Notes: a model not told the origin generated them from the sequence alone. Positions 1-7,066 are shown, counted from the first letter of the stretch. The stretch is 22,391 bases of DNA from an uncultured Ruminococcus sp. (GCA_905234305.1 CAJOHT010000002.1:1-22391), one strand, 5' to 3'. A program made the numbers and translations.

Positions 1-1652
1 CCGCTGACGTTAAGCCTGCCGTAAAGCTGTTTGAGGAAAATCCCGATATACTCGAGTTTTATCAGAATCAGTTCAAGTATATTATGGTGGATGAGTATCA
101 GGATACCAACAAGGTGCAATATAAGTTCGTATCTATGCTTGCCGAAAAAAGCCAGAATCTCTGCGTAGTCGGCGACGACGACCAGAGTATATACAAATTC
201 CGCGGCGCTACGATTGAGAATATTCTTTCGTTTGAAAGTCAGTTCAAAAACGCTAAGGTGATACGCTTGGAGCAGAATTACCGAAGCACTAAGACTATCC
301 TTAACGCCGCGAATAAGGTTATCGAAAACAATACCGCGCGTAAGGGTAAGACGCTTTGGACTGAAAATGAAACGGGCAGTAAAATCCACATCCATACCGC
401 GTTATCGGAGAGGGAAGAGGCTTCCTATATCGCCCAGCAGGTTCTCGAGGGCGTGGCTAAAGGCAGAAAGTTTTCTGATTACGCTGTACTTTACCGTATG
501 AACGCTCAGTCTAACGCGATTGAAACCGCGTTTTCAAGAAGCGGAATACCGCACCGAATAATCGGCGGCCACCGCTTCTATGACCGCGAGGAAATCAAGG
601 ATATGACCGCCTACTTAAGAGTTATAGATAATCCTCACGATAACATCCGCCTTAACCGCGTAATAAATGTTCCTAAACGCGGTATCGGTAAAACTACTAT
701 GGACAGAGCGGGGGAGATTGCCGCCGTTAACGGAATGAGCGTTTTCGACGTTATTAAAAACGCCGAGAATTATCCCGAGCTTAGCCGCGCCGTTAAAAAA
801 TTCAAGGATTTTATAGAGCTTATTGAGGGATTTCGCGAGGCTGAATCGAGCGGTGATTATTCTTTAGCGGAATTATACGAGCTTATTCTGGAGCATACCG
901 ATTATAAAAACTATTTAAAAACCGAGAAAGAAAACGCGGATGTGCGAATCGAGAATATCGAGGAGCTTAAATCGAATATCATAAAATTTGAGGAGGAGTA
1001 CGGCGATGAGGCTTCGCTGTCGAATTTCCTTGAGGAAATCTCGCTGCAAACCGATATCGATAACTATGATACCGACGCTGATACAACCGTGATGATGACC
1101 TTGCACAGCGCCAAAGGTCTTGAGTTCCCCGTTGTATTTATCGCGGGTATGGAAGAGGGAGTTTTCCCCGGAGTAGCGATTTACTCAAATCCCGATGAGC
1201 TTAACGAGGAACGCCGTTTAGCGTATGTCGGGATTACGAGGGCTAAAGAGGAACTGTATCTTACAAAAACAAAGAGCAGGATGCTTTTCGGCTCGACTAC
1301 CCATAACGCTCCGTCAAGGTTTGTAAACGAGATTCCCGATGAGTTGACTAAAACCTCAGGTGACAGAGGTTTCGGAAGTTTTTCTCAGCAGCCCTTCGGT
1401 TCGTCATCTGGTTCGATACCGTCAAAGCCTTCTTATGATTTTAACCCGAAGCTCGCTCCTGCGTTTAAGAAGCCCGCTCAAAAATCATCCGTTTCCTATA
1501 AAGCGGGGGATAATGTTCTGCATAAGGTTTTCGGAAAGGGTATGATAGTAAGAGCAGAGAAAATGGGTAATGATACTATGCTCGAAATTGTTTTTGAAAC
1601 TAAGGGCACAAAAACCCTTATGGCGAATTTCAGTAAAATGGAAAAAATATAA
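1..1652 (+). CDS. pcrA: ATP-dependent DNA helicase PcrA/UvrD, 3' part
   Basis: Superfamily 1A 3'-to-5' DNA helicase used in repair and in clearing proteins and conflicts from DNA. The gene enters the window already open, with codons in phase from base 3. The ATG at 84 is internal, inside the motif II sequence YIMVDEYQDTN, so the N-terminal part with the Walker A motif is outside. Visible in order are motif II DEYQDTN, motif III GDDDQSIYKFRGA, motif IV RLEQNYRST, motif V TLHSAKGLEF and motif VI AYVGITRAKEELYLT. A Ser/Pro-rich linker follows, then the C-terminal Tudor-like module GDNVLHKVFGKGMIV, which PcrA uses for RNA polymerase contact. The end is intact (TAA at 1650-1652), with about 549 residues visible. 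A hairpin terminator follows and the next gene has its own promoter, so this is probably the last gene of its unit. Family assignment is secure; PcrA rather than another UvrD paralogue rests on the C-terminal module. Confidence 0.95.
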   Translation, partial: ADVKPAVKLFEENPDILEFYQNQFKYIMVDEYQDTNKVQYKFVSMLAEKSQNLCVVGDDDQSIYKFRGATIENILSFESQFKNAKVIRLEQNYRSTKTILNAANKVIENNTARKGKTLWTENETGSKIHIHTALSEREEASYIAQQVLEGVAKGRKFSDYAVLYRMNAQSNAIETAFSRSGIPHRIIGGHRFYDREEIKDMTAYLRVIDNPHDNIRLNRVINVPKRGIGKTTMDRAGEIAAVNGMSVFDVIKNAENYPELSRAVKKFKDFIELIEGFREAESSGDYSLAELYELILEHTDYKNYLKTEKENADVRIENIEELKSNIIKFEEEYGDEASLSNFLEEISLQTDIDNYDTDADTTVMMTLHSAKGLEFPVVFIAGMEEGVFPGVAIYSNPDELNEERRLAYVGITRAKEELYLTKTKSRMLFGSTTHNAPSRFVNEIPDELTKTSGDRGFGSFSQQPFGSSSGSIPSKPSYDFNPKLAPAFKKPAQKSSVSYKAGDNVLHKVFGKGMIVRAEKMGNDTMLEIVFETKGTKTLMANFSKMEKI

Positions 1653-1662
1653 TAAAGCGATA

Positions 1663-1707
1663 AGTGGTGAGTGTTAAATGATAAGACACTTGCCACTGTT
1701 CATTTTA
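1663..1707 (+). terminator. Rho-independent terminator after pcrA
   Basis: AGTGG at 1663-1667 pairs with CCACT at 1693-1697. The inner arms TGAGTGT and ACACTTG also pair, with two G-U wobbles, giving a 12-bp stem with an 11-base loop. The moderately T-rich stretch GTTCATTTTA follows. The position directly after the pcrA stop fits a terminator, though the T tract is not strong. Confidence 0.6.
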
Positions 1708-1756
1708 TACAAAAACATAATTAAAAATTTGTGTAAAAATGCCCGTGCGTGTAATA

Positions 1757-1785
1757 GTGACAAAGATTAAAAAGTATTATATAAT
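1757..1785 (+). promoter_or_regulatory. SigA-type promoter for the ydjI-like operon
   Basis: -35 GTGACA (1757-1762), 17-base spacer, perfect -10 TATAAT (1780-1785). Transcription should begin near 1792, leaving a leader of about 38 bases before the ATG at 1830. A good ribosome site, AAAGGAG, lies at 1814-1820. In Bacillus the homologous operon is SigW-dependent; the site seen here is of the housekeeping type. Confidence 0.75.
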
Positions 1786-1829
1786 ATACGTAAGTTTATG
1801 GCTTTTTAAGCCGAAAGGAGTTTTTAATA

Positions 1830-3179
1830 ATGGGATTAATTAAAGCAGCTTTAGGCTCCGCGGGCGGTGTAATGGCCGATCAGTGGAAGGAATTTTTCTA
1901 TTGCGACAGTATTGCGAAAGACGTTCTTGTAGTAAAAGGACAGAAAAGAACCTCAGGCCGTTCTTCTAACACAAAGGGAAGCGATAATATTATCTCAAAC
2001 GGTTCAGTTATCGCGGTAGCTGACGGTCAGTGTATGATTATAGTTGAGCAGGGAAAGATTGTTGAAGTATGCGCTGATCCTGGCGAATTTACATACGATA
2101 CATCTACCGAGCCCAGTATCTTTACGGGCGGTCTAGGAAAAGGTATTCTCGATACTTTCAGACAGATTGGTAAGCGTTTTACTTTCGGCGGCGATACAGG
2201 TAAAGACCAGAGAGTTTACTATTTCAACACAAAAGAAATCGTAGAGAATAAATTCGGTACTCCGAACCCTGTTCCTTTCAGAGTAGTAGACAGCAAAATC
2301 GGTTTCGATATCGACCTTGATATCCGCTGCAGCGGCGTTTATTCATATAAAATCACAAATCCGCTTCTTTTCTATACAAACGTATGCGGTAATGTAAGCG
2401 AACCTTATAAGCGCTCCGAAATCGATACACAGCTTAAGACCGAGTTTATTCACGCTCTTAACCCGGGCTTCGCCAAGATGAGCGATTTAGAGCTTCGTCC
2501 TAATCAGATAAGCGCTCATGTGGATGAGCTTACCGACGCTATGAATACAGCTCTTACCGCTAAATGGTCTGAACTCAGAGGAATAAGCATCGTATCTATC
2601 GCGCTTAATCCTATCGTCCTTACCGAAGAAGATTCCGCTATGCTCAAGGACGCTCAGCGCAGAGGTATGCTTCGTAATCCTGAGATGGCTGGCGCTACAT
2701 TAGTTGACGCTCAGGCTGAGGCTATGAAGGCAGCGGCTTCTAACGAAGGCGGAGCTATGAACGGCTTTATCGGAATGGGTATGGCTATGAACGCAGGCGG
2801 CGGAATGAACGCTCAGGGCTTCTATAATATGGGCCAGCAGAATCAGCAGCAGGCTCCTCAGCAGCCCGCTCAGCAACAGCAGGCAGCTCCTCAGCAGAGT
2901 GCGGCGGGCGGATGGAAATGTCCGAAATGCGGCGCTCAGGCAAGCGGTAAATTCTGTCCCGAATGCGGAACACGTAAGCCCGAGGAGAAGAAGGGCTGGA
3001 CATGTAAATGCGGCGCTGTTAACCTCGGAAAATTCTGTCAGGAATGCGGTTCTCCTAAGCCCGCGGATGCTCCTTTGTACAGGTGCGATAAGTGCGGCTG
3101 GGAGCCGAAGGATCCTCATAATCCTCCTAAGTTCTGTCCCGAGTGCGGAGATCCGTTCGACGATAACGATATAGTATAA
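1830..3179 (+). CDS. SPFH-domain protein with C-terminal zinc ribbons (YdjI-like)
   Basis: 449 residues. The first ~270 residues are an SPFH/'virion core protein-like' domain as in Bacillus subtilis YdjI. Its opening is typical of that family (membrane-proximal start, QWKEFFYCD at 18-26, then a beta-rich region with FNTKEIVENKFGT). A Gly/Met-rich and Gln-rich linker (about 305-360, NQQQAPQQPAQQQQ) leads to three Cys4 zinc ribbons: CPKC...CPEC (364-379), CKC...CQEC (392-406) and CDKC...CPEC (419-439). It has no transmembrane segment or signal peptide, so it is probably a cytoplasmic scaffold recruited to the membrane by its neighbours. It is first in a three-gene set with a zinc-ribbon membrane protein and a TPM protein, matching ydjI-ydjG-ydjH. 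In B. subtilis those proteins act in membrane stress and recruit PspA; that role here is inferred. The start is fixed by AAAGGAG at 1814-1820. Confidence 0.9.
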   Translation: MGLIKAALGSAGGVMADQWKEFFYCDSIAKDVLVVKGQKRTSGRSSNTKGSDNIISNGSVIAVADGQCMIIVEQGKIVEVCADPGEFTYDTSTEPSIFTGGLGKGILDTFRQIGKRFTFGGDTGKDQRVYYFNTKEIVENKFGTPNPVPFRVVDSKIGFDIDLDIRCSGVYSYKITNPLLFYTNVCGNVSEPYKRSEIDTQLKTEFIHALNPGFAKMSDLELRPNQISAHVDELTDAMNTALTAKWSELRGISIVSIALNPIVLTEEDSAMLKDAQRRGMLRNPEMAGATLVDAQAEAMKAAASNEGGAMNGFIGMGMAMNAGGGMNAQGFYNMGQQNQQQAPQQPAQQQQAAPQQSAAGGWKCPKCGAQASGKFCPECGTRKPEEKKGWTCKCGAVNLGKFCQECGSPKPADAPLYRCDKCGWEPKDPHNPPKFCPECGDPFDDNDIV

Positions 3180-3242
3180 TTTAAGGCAATAGGTAACAGG
3201 TTTTTTATTGTCTGTATCCTATAGAAAGGTTTAGATATTTAA

Positions 3243-4331
3243 ATGGCTGATATTTTAGAATATAAATGTCCATGTTGCGGCGGAGCGGTTAATTTCGATA
3301 CCTCCGTCCAGAAAATGAAATGTCCGTATTGCGACAGCGAGTTTGACGTACAGGCGTTTCTTAAAAAGGACGAAAGATTAAACGAGCAGGCTCCAGATGA
3401 ATTCAAATGGGAGGAAAAAGCGGGTCAGGATTGGGACAGCGGCGAAGAGGAAAAAATGTCCGTTTTCGTATGTAAATCCTGCGCGGGCGAAATTGTCGGC
3501 GACGAAAATACCGCCGCTACCCAGTGTCCGTATTGCGGAAATCCCGTAGTTTTCAGCGGACGCTTATCAGGAACCTTAAAGCCCGATTACGTAATTCCAT
3601 TTAAACACGATAAGGACTCGGCTAAGGCTAAACTTAAGGAGTATGTCAACTCTAAAAAATTCGCTCCTAAATCGTTTAAAACCGAGAATAAGCTCGAGGA
3701 AATCAAGGGCATTTACGTTCCGTTCTGGCTTTTCGATTCTGATACGGACGCGGCTGTTGATTTTGAGGCAACTACTGTACGTACATGGTCGGACAGTAGA
3801 TATAACTATACCGAGACCAGCTTTTTTGATGTGTTCCGTGAGGGTTCGATGAAGTTCGAAAACATTCCCTGCGACGGTTCCTCAAAAATGCCCGACGACC
3901 TTATGGAGTCTATCGAGCCGTTTGATTTTAACGAGGCTGTTGATTTCCAGACAGCGTATTTAGCGGGTTATCTCGCCGATAAATATGACGTTACTATGGA
4001 GGACAGCATTGACCGTGCCAACAACCGTGTTAAAGTAAGCGCAGAGGAAGTTTTAAGAGGCACTATAGATTATCCCTACGCTACCGTAACAGCCAGGAAC
4101 AGTTCCATAAGGATAAAAAACGGTAAGGCTAAGTATGCGCTTTATCCAGTATGGATCTTAAATACGGATTATAAGGGCGAAAAATATACCTACGCTATGA
4201 ATGGTCAAACAGGAAAATTTATCGGAAATCTTCCTCTGGACGGTAAAAAGGTTGCCGCTTTATTCGCGGGGTTGACGGTCGGTATCGGTGTAATAGCCTA
4301 TATCATCGGGACCTTTTTCGGGTTGTTTTAA
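3243..4331 (+). CDS. Double zinc-ribbon protein with C-terminal membrane anchor (YdjG-like)
   Basis: 362 residues. Two TFIIB/rubredoxin-like zinc ribbons open the protein, with Cys9/Cys12/Cys27/Cys30 and Cys77/Cys80/Cys95/Cys98. A central domain with the motif KGIYVPFWLFD at about residues 154-164 follows, and one hydrophobic segment closes the chain (about 337-361, AALFAGLTVGIGVIAYIIG), so the bulk lies in the cytoplasm. This matches YdjG of B. subtilis, often mislabelled as a helicase or phage replication protein because of the zinc ribbon; no helicase motifs are visible. It lies 63 bases after the SPFH gene and 12 bases before the TPM gene. The gap before it contains an imperfect hairpin (ATAGG/CCTAT arms, 3190-3223) without a following T tract. 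AGAAAGG at 3223-3229 is a rather distant ribosome site. Confidence 0.85.
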   Translation: MADILEYKCPCCGGAVNFDTSVQKMKCPYCDSEFDVQAFLKKDERLNEQAPDEFKWEEKAGQDWDSGEEEKMSVFVCKSCAGEIVGDENTAATQCPYCGNPVVFSGRLSGTLKPDYVIPFKHDKDSAKAKLKEYVNSKKFAPKSFKTENKLEEIKGIYVPFWLFDSDTDAAVDFEATTVRTWSDSRYNYTETSFFDVFREGSMKFENIPCDGSSKMPDDLMESIEPFDFNEAVDFQTAYLAGYLADKYDVTMEDSIDRANNRVKVSAEEVLRGTIDYPYATVTARNSSIRIKNGKAKYALYPVWILNTDYKGEKYTYAMNGQTGKFIGNLPLDGKKVAALFAGLTVGIGVIAYIIGTFFGLF

Positions 4332-4343
4332 GGGGGTGTCGAT

Positions 4344-5129
4344 ATGAAAAAAGTATTTTCTGTTTTATTTGTAGTCATTATTCTTTCGGCGCTTTGTATG
4401 ACTCCTTTCTCAGCGGCTAAGGAGCTGGTAGTTGATAAAGCGAATGTTCTTTCCGCTGATGAGGCTCAGGACTTAACGACTCAGCTTAAGGCGTTAGGTG
4501 AAAAATATAATATGGATTTTGTAATCCTGACTATCAAGACTTTGAACGGTAAGAGCGATGTTGCTTATGCCGATGATTATTATGATTACAACGGCTATGC
4601 CGACGACGGTTCACTTCTTCTTATCAGCGTTGATGACCATAAGGGTTATATCAGCACTAAGGGTTACGGTATAACCGCTTTTACAGATTATGGTATAAAC
4701 TATATTTCCTCGGAAATAAAGAGCGATATAAAATCGGGCGATTATTATGACGCGTTCGATAAATATATTAAGCTTTGCGATGAGTTCGTTAATGAGGCGA
4801 AGAACGGTAAGCCGTATGATACTAATCATAAGTGCAAGAGCTTAACGGATATTCTTTTCGCGGCAGGTATTTCGCTTGCTATCGGTTTGGTTATTGCGTT
4901 ATTTGCCGCTTTGACTTTAAAGAAAAAGTATAAGCCTGTAATGTTAAAACCCGAGGCTAACGATTATCTTATTAAGGACAGCTTAGCGTTACGTAACGCG
5001 TACGATAATTTCCTTTATTCTCATGTTACGAGAGAGCGGAGAAATGACGATAAAGATTCGGGCGGCGGAAGCTCGACTCATACTTCGTCATCAGGCTCAA
5101 CCCACGGCGGTGGCGGATTTAGCTGGTAG
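4344..5129 (+). CDS. TPM-domain membrane protein (YdjH-like)
   Basis: 261 residues. A signal peptide (1-25, ending FSAAKE) is followed by a TPM domain on the outer face (about 27-150). Characteristic TPM blocks are VVDKANVLSADEAQDL, DFVILTIKTL and DGSLLLISVDDHKGYISTKG. One transmembrane helix (about 168-192) is capped by the basic KKKYK. The cytoplasmic tail ends in a Ser/Gly/His-rich repeat and GGGGFSW, the usual ending of TPM_phosphatase/YgcG relatives. It starts 12 bases after the YdjG-like gene with ribosome site AAGGGGG. The pairing with the SPFH and zinc-ribbon genes reproduces the YdjG/YdjH/YdjI set, whose two membrane members recruit the SPFH protein in Bacillus. Phosphatase activity is only a historical label for the domain. 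No terminator is seen; a repeat island begins one base after the stop. Confidence 0.88.
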   Translation: MKKVFSVLFVVIILSALCMTPFSAAKELVVDKANVLSADEAQDLTTQLKALGEKYNMDFVILTIKTLNGKSDVAYADDYYDYNGYADDGSLLLISVDDHKGYISTKGYGITAFTDYGINYISSEIKSDIKSGDYYDAFDKYIKLCDEFVNEAKNGKPYDTNHKCKSLTDILFAAGISLAIGLVIALFAALTLKKKYKPVMLKPEANDYLIKDSLALRNAYDNFLYSHVTRERRNDDKDSGGGSSTHTSSSGSTHGGGGFSW

Positions 5130-5130
5130 C

Positions 5131-5242
5131 GTTGCGACCGCCGCCTGCGGCGGATGAAGGGAGCATAAGCGCTGCGCAAAATAAGGAGTGCGGCGAGCGC
5201 GCTCTTAGCGCGAGACGGACGACTATATTTTGGGCTGGAACC
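5131..5242. repeat. GC-rich 112-bp repeat, copy A (intact)
   Basis: Begins GTTGCGACCGCC and contains the hairpins CCGCCGC-CT-GCGGCGG (5141-5156 region) and CGCGCTC-TTAG-CGCG (about 5198-5212), ending at TTTTGGGCTGGAACC. A second copy follows directly. The region is much richer in G+C than the flanking genes and both strands give only short spurious reading frames, so it is a REP/BIME-like noncoding repeat. It begins one base after the TPM gene stop codon. Confidence 0.75.
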
Positions 5243-5632
5243 GTTGCGACCGCCGCCTGCGGCGGATAAGGGTAACAACTGTAATCAGCTCCCCGCTTTA
5301 AACGGAGTAATTTTGACGCTTTACTATTTGTCAAACATCCGCAGGCGACAGCCTGCGAATGTTTTTCGCATCGCAAATCGCCTAAAATTTCAACCGTTTA
5401 AAGTCCAAAGGAGTTTTGCTGAGGCAGATTTTTGTCTAGCTGCGGCAAAACCGCAACAAACCCTGACGGGTTTGTGAGGATTTTAACAATAGAAAGGCGG
5501 AAATCTGTTCAGCAAAACCGGAGATCTGATTACAGTTGTTACCCTAAGGGAGCAAAAGCGCTGCGCAAAATAAGGAGTGCGGCGAGAGCGCTCTTAGCGC
5601 GAGACGGACGACTATATTTTGGGCTGGAAACA
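5243..5632. repeat. GC-rich 112-bp repeat, copy B, split by an insertion
   Basis: The left part, 5243-5269, matches the first 27 bases of copy A; the right part, 5548-5632, matches the remainder with a few substitutions. Rejoined (27 + 85 bases) it is again 112 bp. The break lies where copy A reads GGATGAAGGGAGC. Everything between is the inverted-repeat-bounded element 5270-5544 plus its duplicated TAA. A third, diverging start (GTTGCGACCGCC) follows at 5633. Confidence 0.75.
5270..5544. mobile_element. 275-bp MITE-like element with 19-bp terminal inverted repeats
   Basis: The left end GGGTAACAACTGTAATCAG (5270-5288) is the perfect reverse complement of the right end at 5526-5544. TAA directly flanks both sides (5267-5269 and 5545-5547), consistent with a 3-bp target duplication inside repeat copy B. 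The interior has no credible gene but is packed with further inverted repeats: CTTTAAACGG/CCGTTTAAAG (5296-5305/5394-5403), AACAT..GCAGGC/GCCTGC..ATGTT (5334-5363), GTTTTGCTGA/TCAGCAAAAC (5413-5422/5509-5518), TGCGG/CCGCA (5441-5455) and CAAACCC/GGGTTTG (5457-5474). A nonautonomous element moved in trans is the best reading. The GGG-type ends and 3-bp TNA duplication resemble part of the IS5 family, which is only an inference. Confidence 0.75.
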
Positions 5633-5817
5633 GTTGCGACCGCCCGTGAGCCACGGGAACCGAAGCCGCCTTTGGAAACATTTGCAAAAGAGTAAAAATG
5701 CCATCAACGGCGGGTCTTAAAACGCGTGAATAATAGGCTTTGATATATAAATGTTTAAAACGCGAATTGGCAGCGGGGACACCCCGCCGCCCGTAAGCCA
5801 CGGGAGCCAAAGCCGCC
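5633..5817. repeat. Degenerate repeat tail with two copies of a 30-bp hairpin motif
   Basis: A partial third repeat start (5633-5644) runs into the motif at 5641-5670, which contains the hairpin CCCGTG-AGC-CACGGG. The motif recurs at 5788-5817 with three substitutions. Between them are a doubled TTAAAACGCG (about 5716 and 5759) and the stable hairpin GCGGGG-ACA-CCCCGC (5773-5787). No gene is visible; this closes the GC-rich repeat island. Confidence 0.6.
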
Positions 5818-5872
5818 TACAAAAAAATTATATAGATTTTCTTTAAATATAAATTTGCACATAATAATTTTG

Positions 5873-5901
5873 TTGACTTTTTTGTATAGTTTTGATAAAA
5901 T
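5873..5901 (+). promoter_or_regulatory. SigA-type promoter for the orphan membrane protein gene
   Basis: -35 TTGACT (5873-5878), 17-base spacer, -10 TAAAAT (5896-5901). Transcription would begin near 5908, about 29 bases before the ATG at 5937. Confidence 0.7.
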
Positions 5902-5936
5902 AATGATACTGAATTTATGCATAATGAGGTGAGTTT

Positions 5937-6503
5937 ATGGCACATGAATCTGACCATAAGCGTCAATTTAAAAACCGAAAAGAAAAAATCGGCTGGTATC
6001 TTGACGAAATAGATTGCTATAAAGAAGATATGGGAAAGTGGTATACCCTGGGCGTGCGCATTATTCTTCCTTTCCTCCTCTTTATAATTCCGTTCAATAA
6101 ACTTGTATATCACGGTTTTGAATGGATTAGAACGCATTTTTTACTTGGTATTATTCCCGAGTTCAATGAAACAATTCCCCTTTGTTTATGGATGCTTGTG
6201 TGTCTTATTTTTCTTGCTATTCTTATTTTCCTGCCGAGATTCGCGACTTTCTGCGAATTCGTTTCATCTTTCGGGTTCTATTATCTGGCATTCACCGTCA
6301 CCTATATGGTTGAGCAGGGCGGTAAACTCGTCGAACGCGGCTTTATAACTAACGGGCTGGGATATTTTACTATTATATCTCTTTCAATATTTATGTTTAT
6401 GAAGCTGGTCTTTTTAGTTTTTGAAATCGCTTACAAGATAGTTTTCCGCGGCGAAACCGAACCTAAAGCATATAAAGACGAAGCTAATGAAATTGTTTTT
6501 TAA
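5937..6503 (+). CDS. Hypothetical four-helix membrane protein
   Basis: 188 residues; I do not recognise the family. A charged cytoplasmic-looking N-terminus (1-37, rich in Lys, Glu and Asp) is followed by about four hydrophobic segments: 38-57, 80-100, 105-125 and 140-168. A short acidic tail ends the protein. There is no signal peptide, no conserved Cys pair and no obvious catalytic motif. The start is supported by GAGGTGAG (5926-5933) three bases upstream of the ATG, and by its own promoter at 5873-5901. It stands alone between two repeat-rich noncoding stretches, which suggests accessory or lineage-specific content rather than a core origin-region gene. Coding is supported by the upstream signals and by coherent helix architecture. 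Confidence 0.75.
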   Translation: MAHESDHKRQFKNRKEKIGWYLDEIDCYKEDMGKWYTLGVRIILPFLLFIIPFNKLVYHGFEWIRTHFLLGIIPEFNETIPLCLWMLVCLIFLAILIFLPRFATFCEFVSSFGFYYLAFTVTYMVEQGGKLVERGFITNGLGYFTIISLSIFMFMKLVFLVFEIAYKIVFRGETEPKAYKDEANEIVF

Positions 6504-6520
6504 AAAAATATGATAAACAC

Positions 6521-6549
6521 TTGCAATTTTTAAAAGAAAGTGTTATAAT
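6521..6549 (+). promoter_or_regulatory. Strong SigA-type promoter facing a noncoding repeat region
   Basis: -35 TTGCAA (6521-6526), 17-base spacer, perfect -10 TATAAT (6544-6549). Transcription would begin near 6556. No gene follows on the plus strand for more than 7 kb, so the product would be a noncoding RNA covering the hairpin at 6576 and the 132-bp repeats. Confidence 0.65.
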
Positions 6550-6575
6550 TCCATTGTTGAATATTAAAAAGTATG

Positions 6576-6600
6576 AGGAGTGAGCGAACAGCTTGCTCCT
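6576..6600 (+). ncRNA. Hairpin near the 5' end of the putative noncoding transcript
   Basis: AGGAGTGAGC pairs with GCTTGCTCCT around a GAACA loop, 10 pairs including two G-U wobbles that form only in plus-strand RNA. It begins about 20 bases after the predicted start of the 6521-6549 promoter. TTTGTGTTT follows, so it could act as a weak terminator or as a protective 5' stem. Confidence 0.45.
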
Positions 6601-6608
6601 TTGTGTTT

Positions 6609-6900
6609 ATCGAAAAGCCGAGGCTCGTAGCCCTAAAATAGCGACTGACGAGGACTAAGCCGAGAAGAACACGAAGTGTTCGAAGCGGATTAGACGAGTG
6701 GGAGTTAAGAGAGGAATAGCGAAGAGCAACGAGGCTAGACATCGAAAAGCCGAAGCTCGGAGCCCTGAAATAGCGACTGACGACAACTAATTTGCAGAGC
6801 AATCAAGGATTGCGGCGCAAATTTGGGGAGTGGAAGCTATTTCAGGAACAGCGCAGAGCAACGAGGCTAGACATCGAAAAGCCGAAGCTCGGAGCCCTAA
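6609..6900 (+). repeat. 132-bp direct repeats with conserved frame and variable central hairpin
   Basis: Copy 1 is 6609-6740, copy 2 is 6741-6872, and a partial third copy runs 6873-6900. All begin ATCGAAAAGCCGA; the two full copies end GAGCAACGAGGCTAGAC. The ends of each unit are conserved and the middle differs. Copy 1 has the stem GAACAC-GAA-GTGTTC within CTAA..TTAG; copy 2 has GCAATC-AAG-GATTGC within TTTGC..GCAAA. Copy 2 also has an 11-bp outer stem (CCTGAAATAGC/GCTATTTCAGG) that copy 1 lacks. A low-complexity stretch built on AATCCTA/ATCCTAC follows to about 6940. No protein-coding frame is credible. Best read as a structured RNA repeat or mobile repeat family. Confidence 0.65.
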
Positions 6901-6939
6901 ATCCTATCCCCTAAATCCTATATCCTACAATCCTACATT

Positions 6940-6985
6940 CTTATTATAAATGCCGAAAGCCGCGCGTTTCCGCGCGGCCTTGGCA
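6940..6985 (-). terminator. GC-rich hairpin, probable terminator of noc
   Basis: GCCGCGCG (6959-6966) and CGCGCGGC (6971-6978) pair around a 4-base loop, extended by TGCC/GGCA (6951-6954/6982-6985). Read on the minus strand the stem is followed by TTTATAAT, which suits a gene ending at 7067 on that strand; the plus-strand downstream side is not T-rich. Between it and noc is another inverted repeat, GGACATAAT/ATTATGTCC (7020-7028/7044-7052). Confidence 0.5.
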
Positions 6986-7066
6986 AGGGGTTAGATAAGG
7001 AAATGGGTATGAGTGGATTGGACATAATATGTGGATTAATTTAATTATGTCCGTCCGGAAAGCAGT

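Noticed and set aside
2466..2471. CCCGGG as the core of a Noc binding site
   Set aside because: The flanks (TTAACCCGGGCTTC) do not match TATTTCCCGGGAAATA and the site lies in a coding region.
2700..3119. 139-residue minus-strand frame opposite the SPFH gene
   Set aside because: It is antisense to the zinc-ribbon and Gln-rich part of a well-supported gene, has no start signals, and its composition reflects the complementary codons.
3190..3223. Hairpin between the SPFH and YdjG-like genes as a terminator
   Set aside because: The T-rich part is in the loop, not after the stem, and the downstream gene is the expected operon partner.
5119..5810. Several 77-88 residue open frames on both strands within the GC-rich repeat island
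   Set aside because: They recode the same repeat (for example a peptide with RSPHSLFCAAL appears twice on the minus strand), have no ribosome sites and overlap each other on both strands.
6530..6802. 90-residue minus-strand frame across the 132-bp repeats
   Set aside because: It reads through the repeat and the promoter region, repeats its own peptide (LVLVSRYFRA and LVVVSRYFRA), and has no ribosome site.
6609..6900. CRISPR array or tRNA-like cluster
   Set aside because: The repeats are 132 bp with conserved ends and no unique spacers of uniform size, there are no cas genes, and no cloverleaf is visible.
7030..7038. TGTGGATTA, 8 of 9 to a reverse-strand DnaA box
   Set aside because: Isolated, far from the origin, and inside the loop of an inverted repeat downstream of noc; one near-match in a window of this size is expected by chance.
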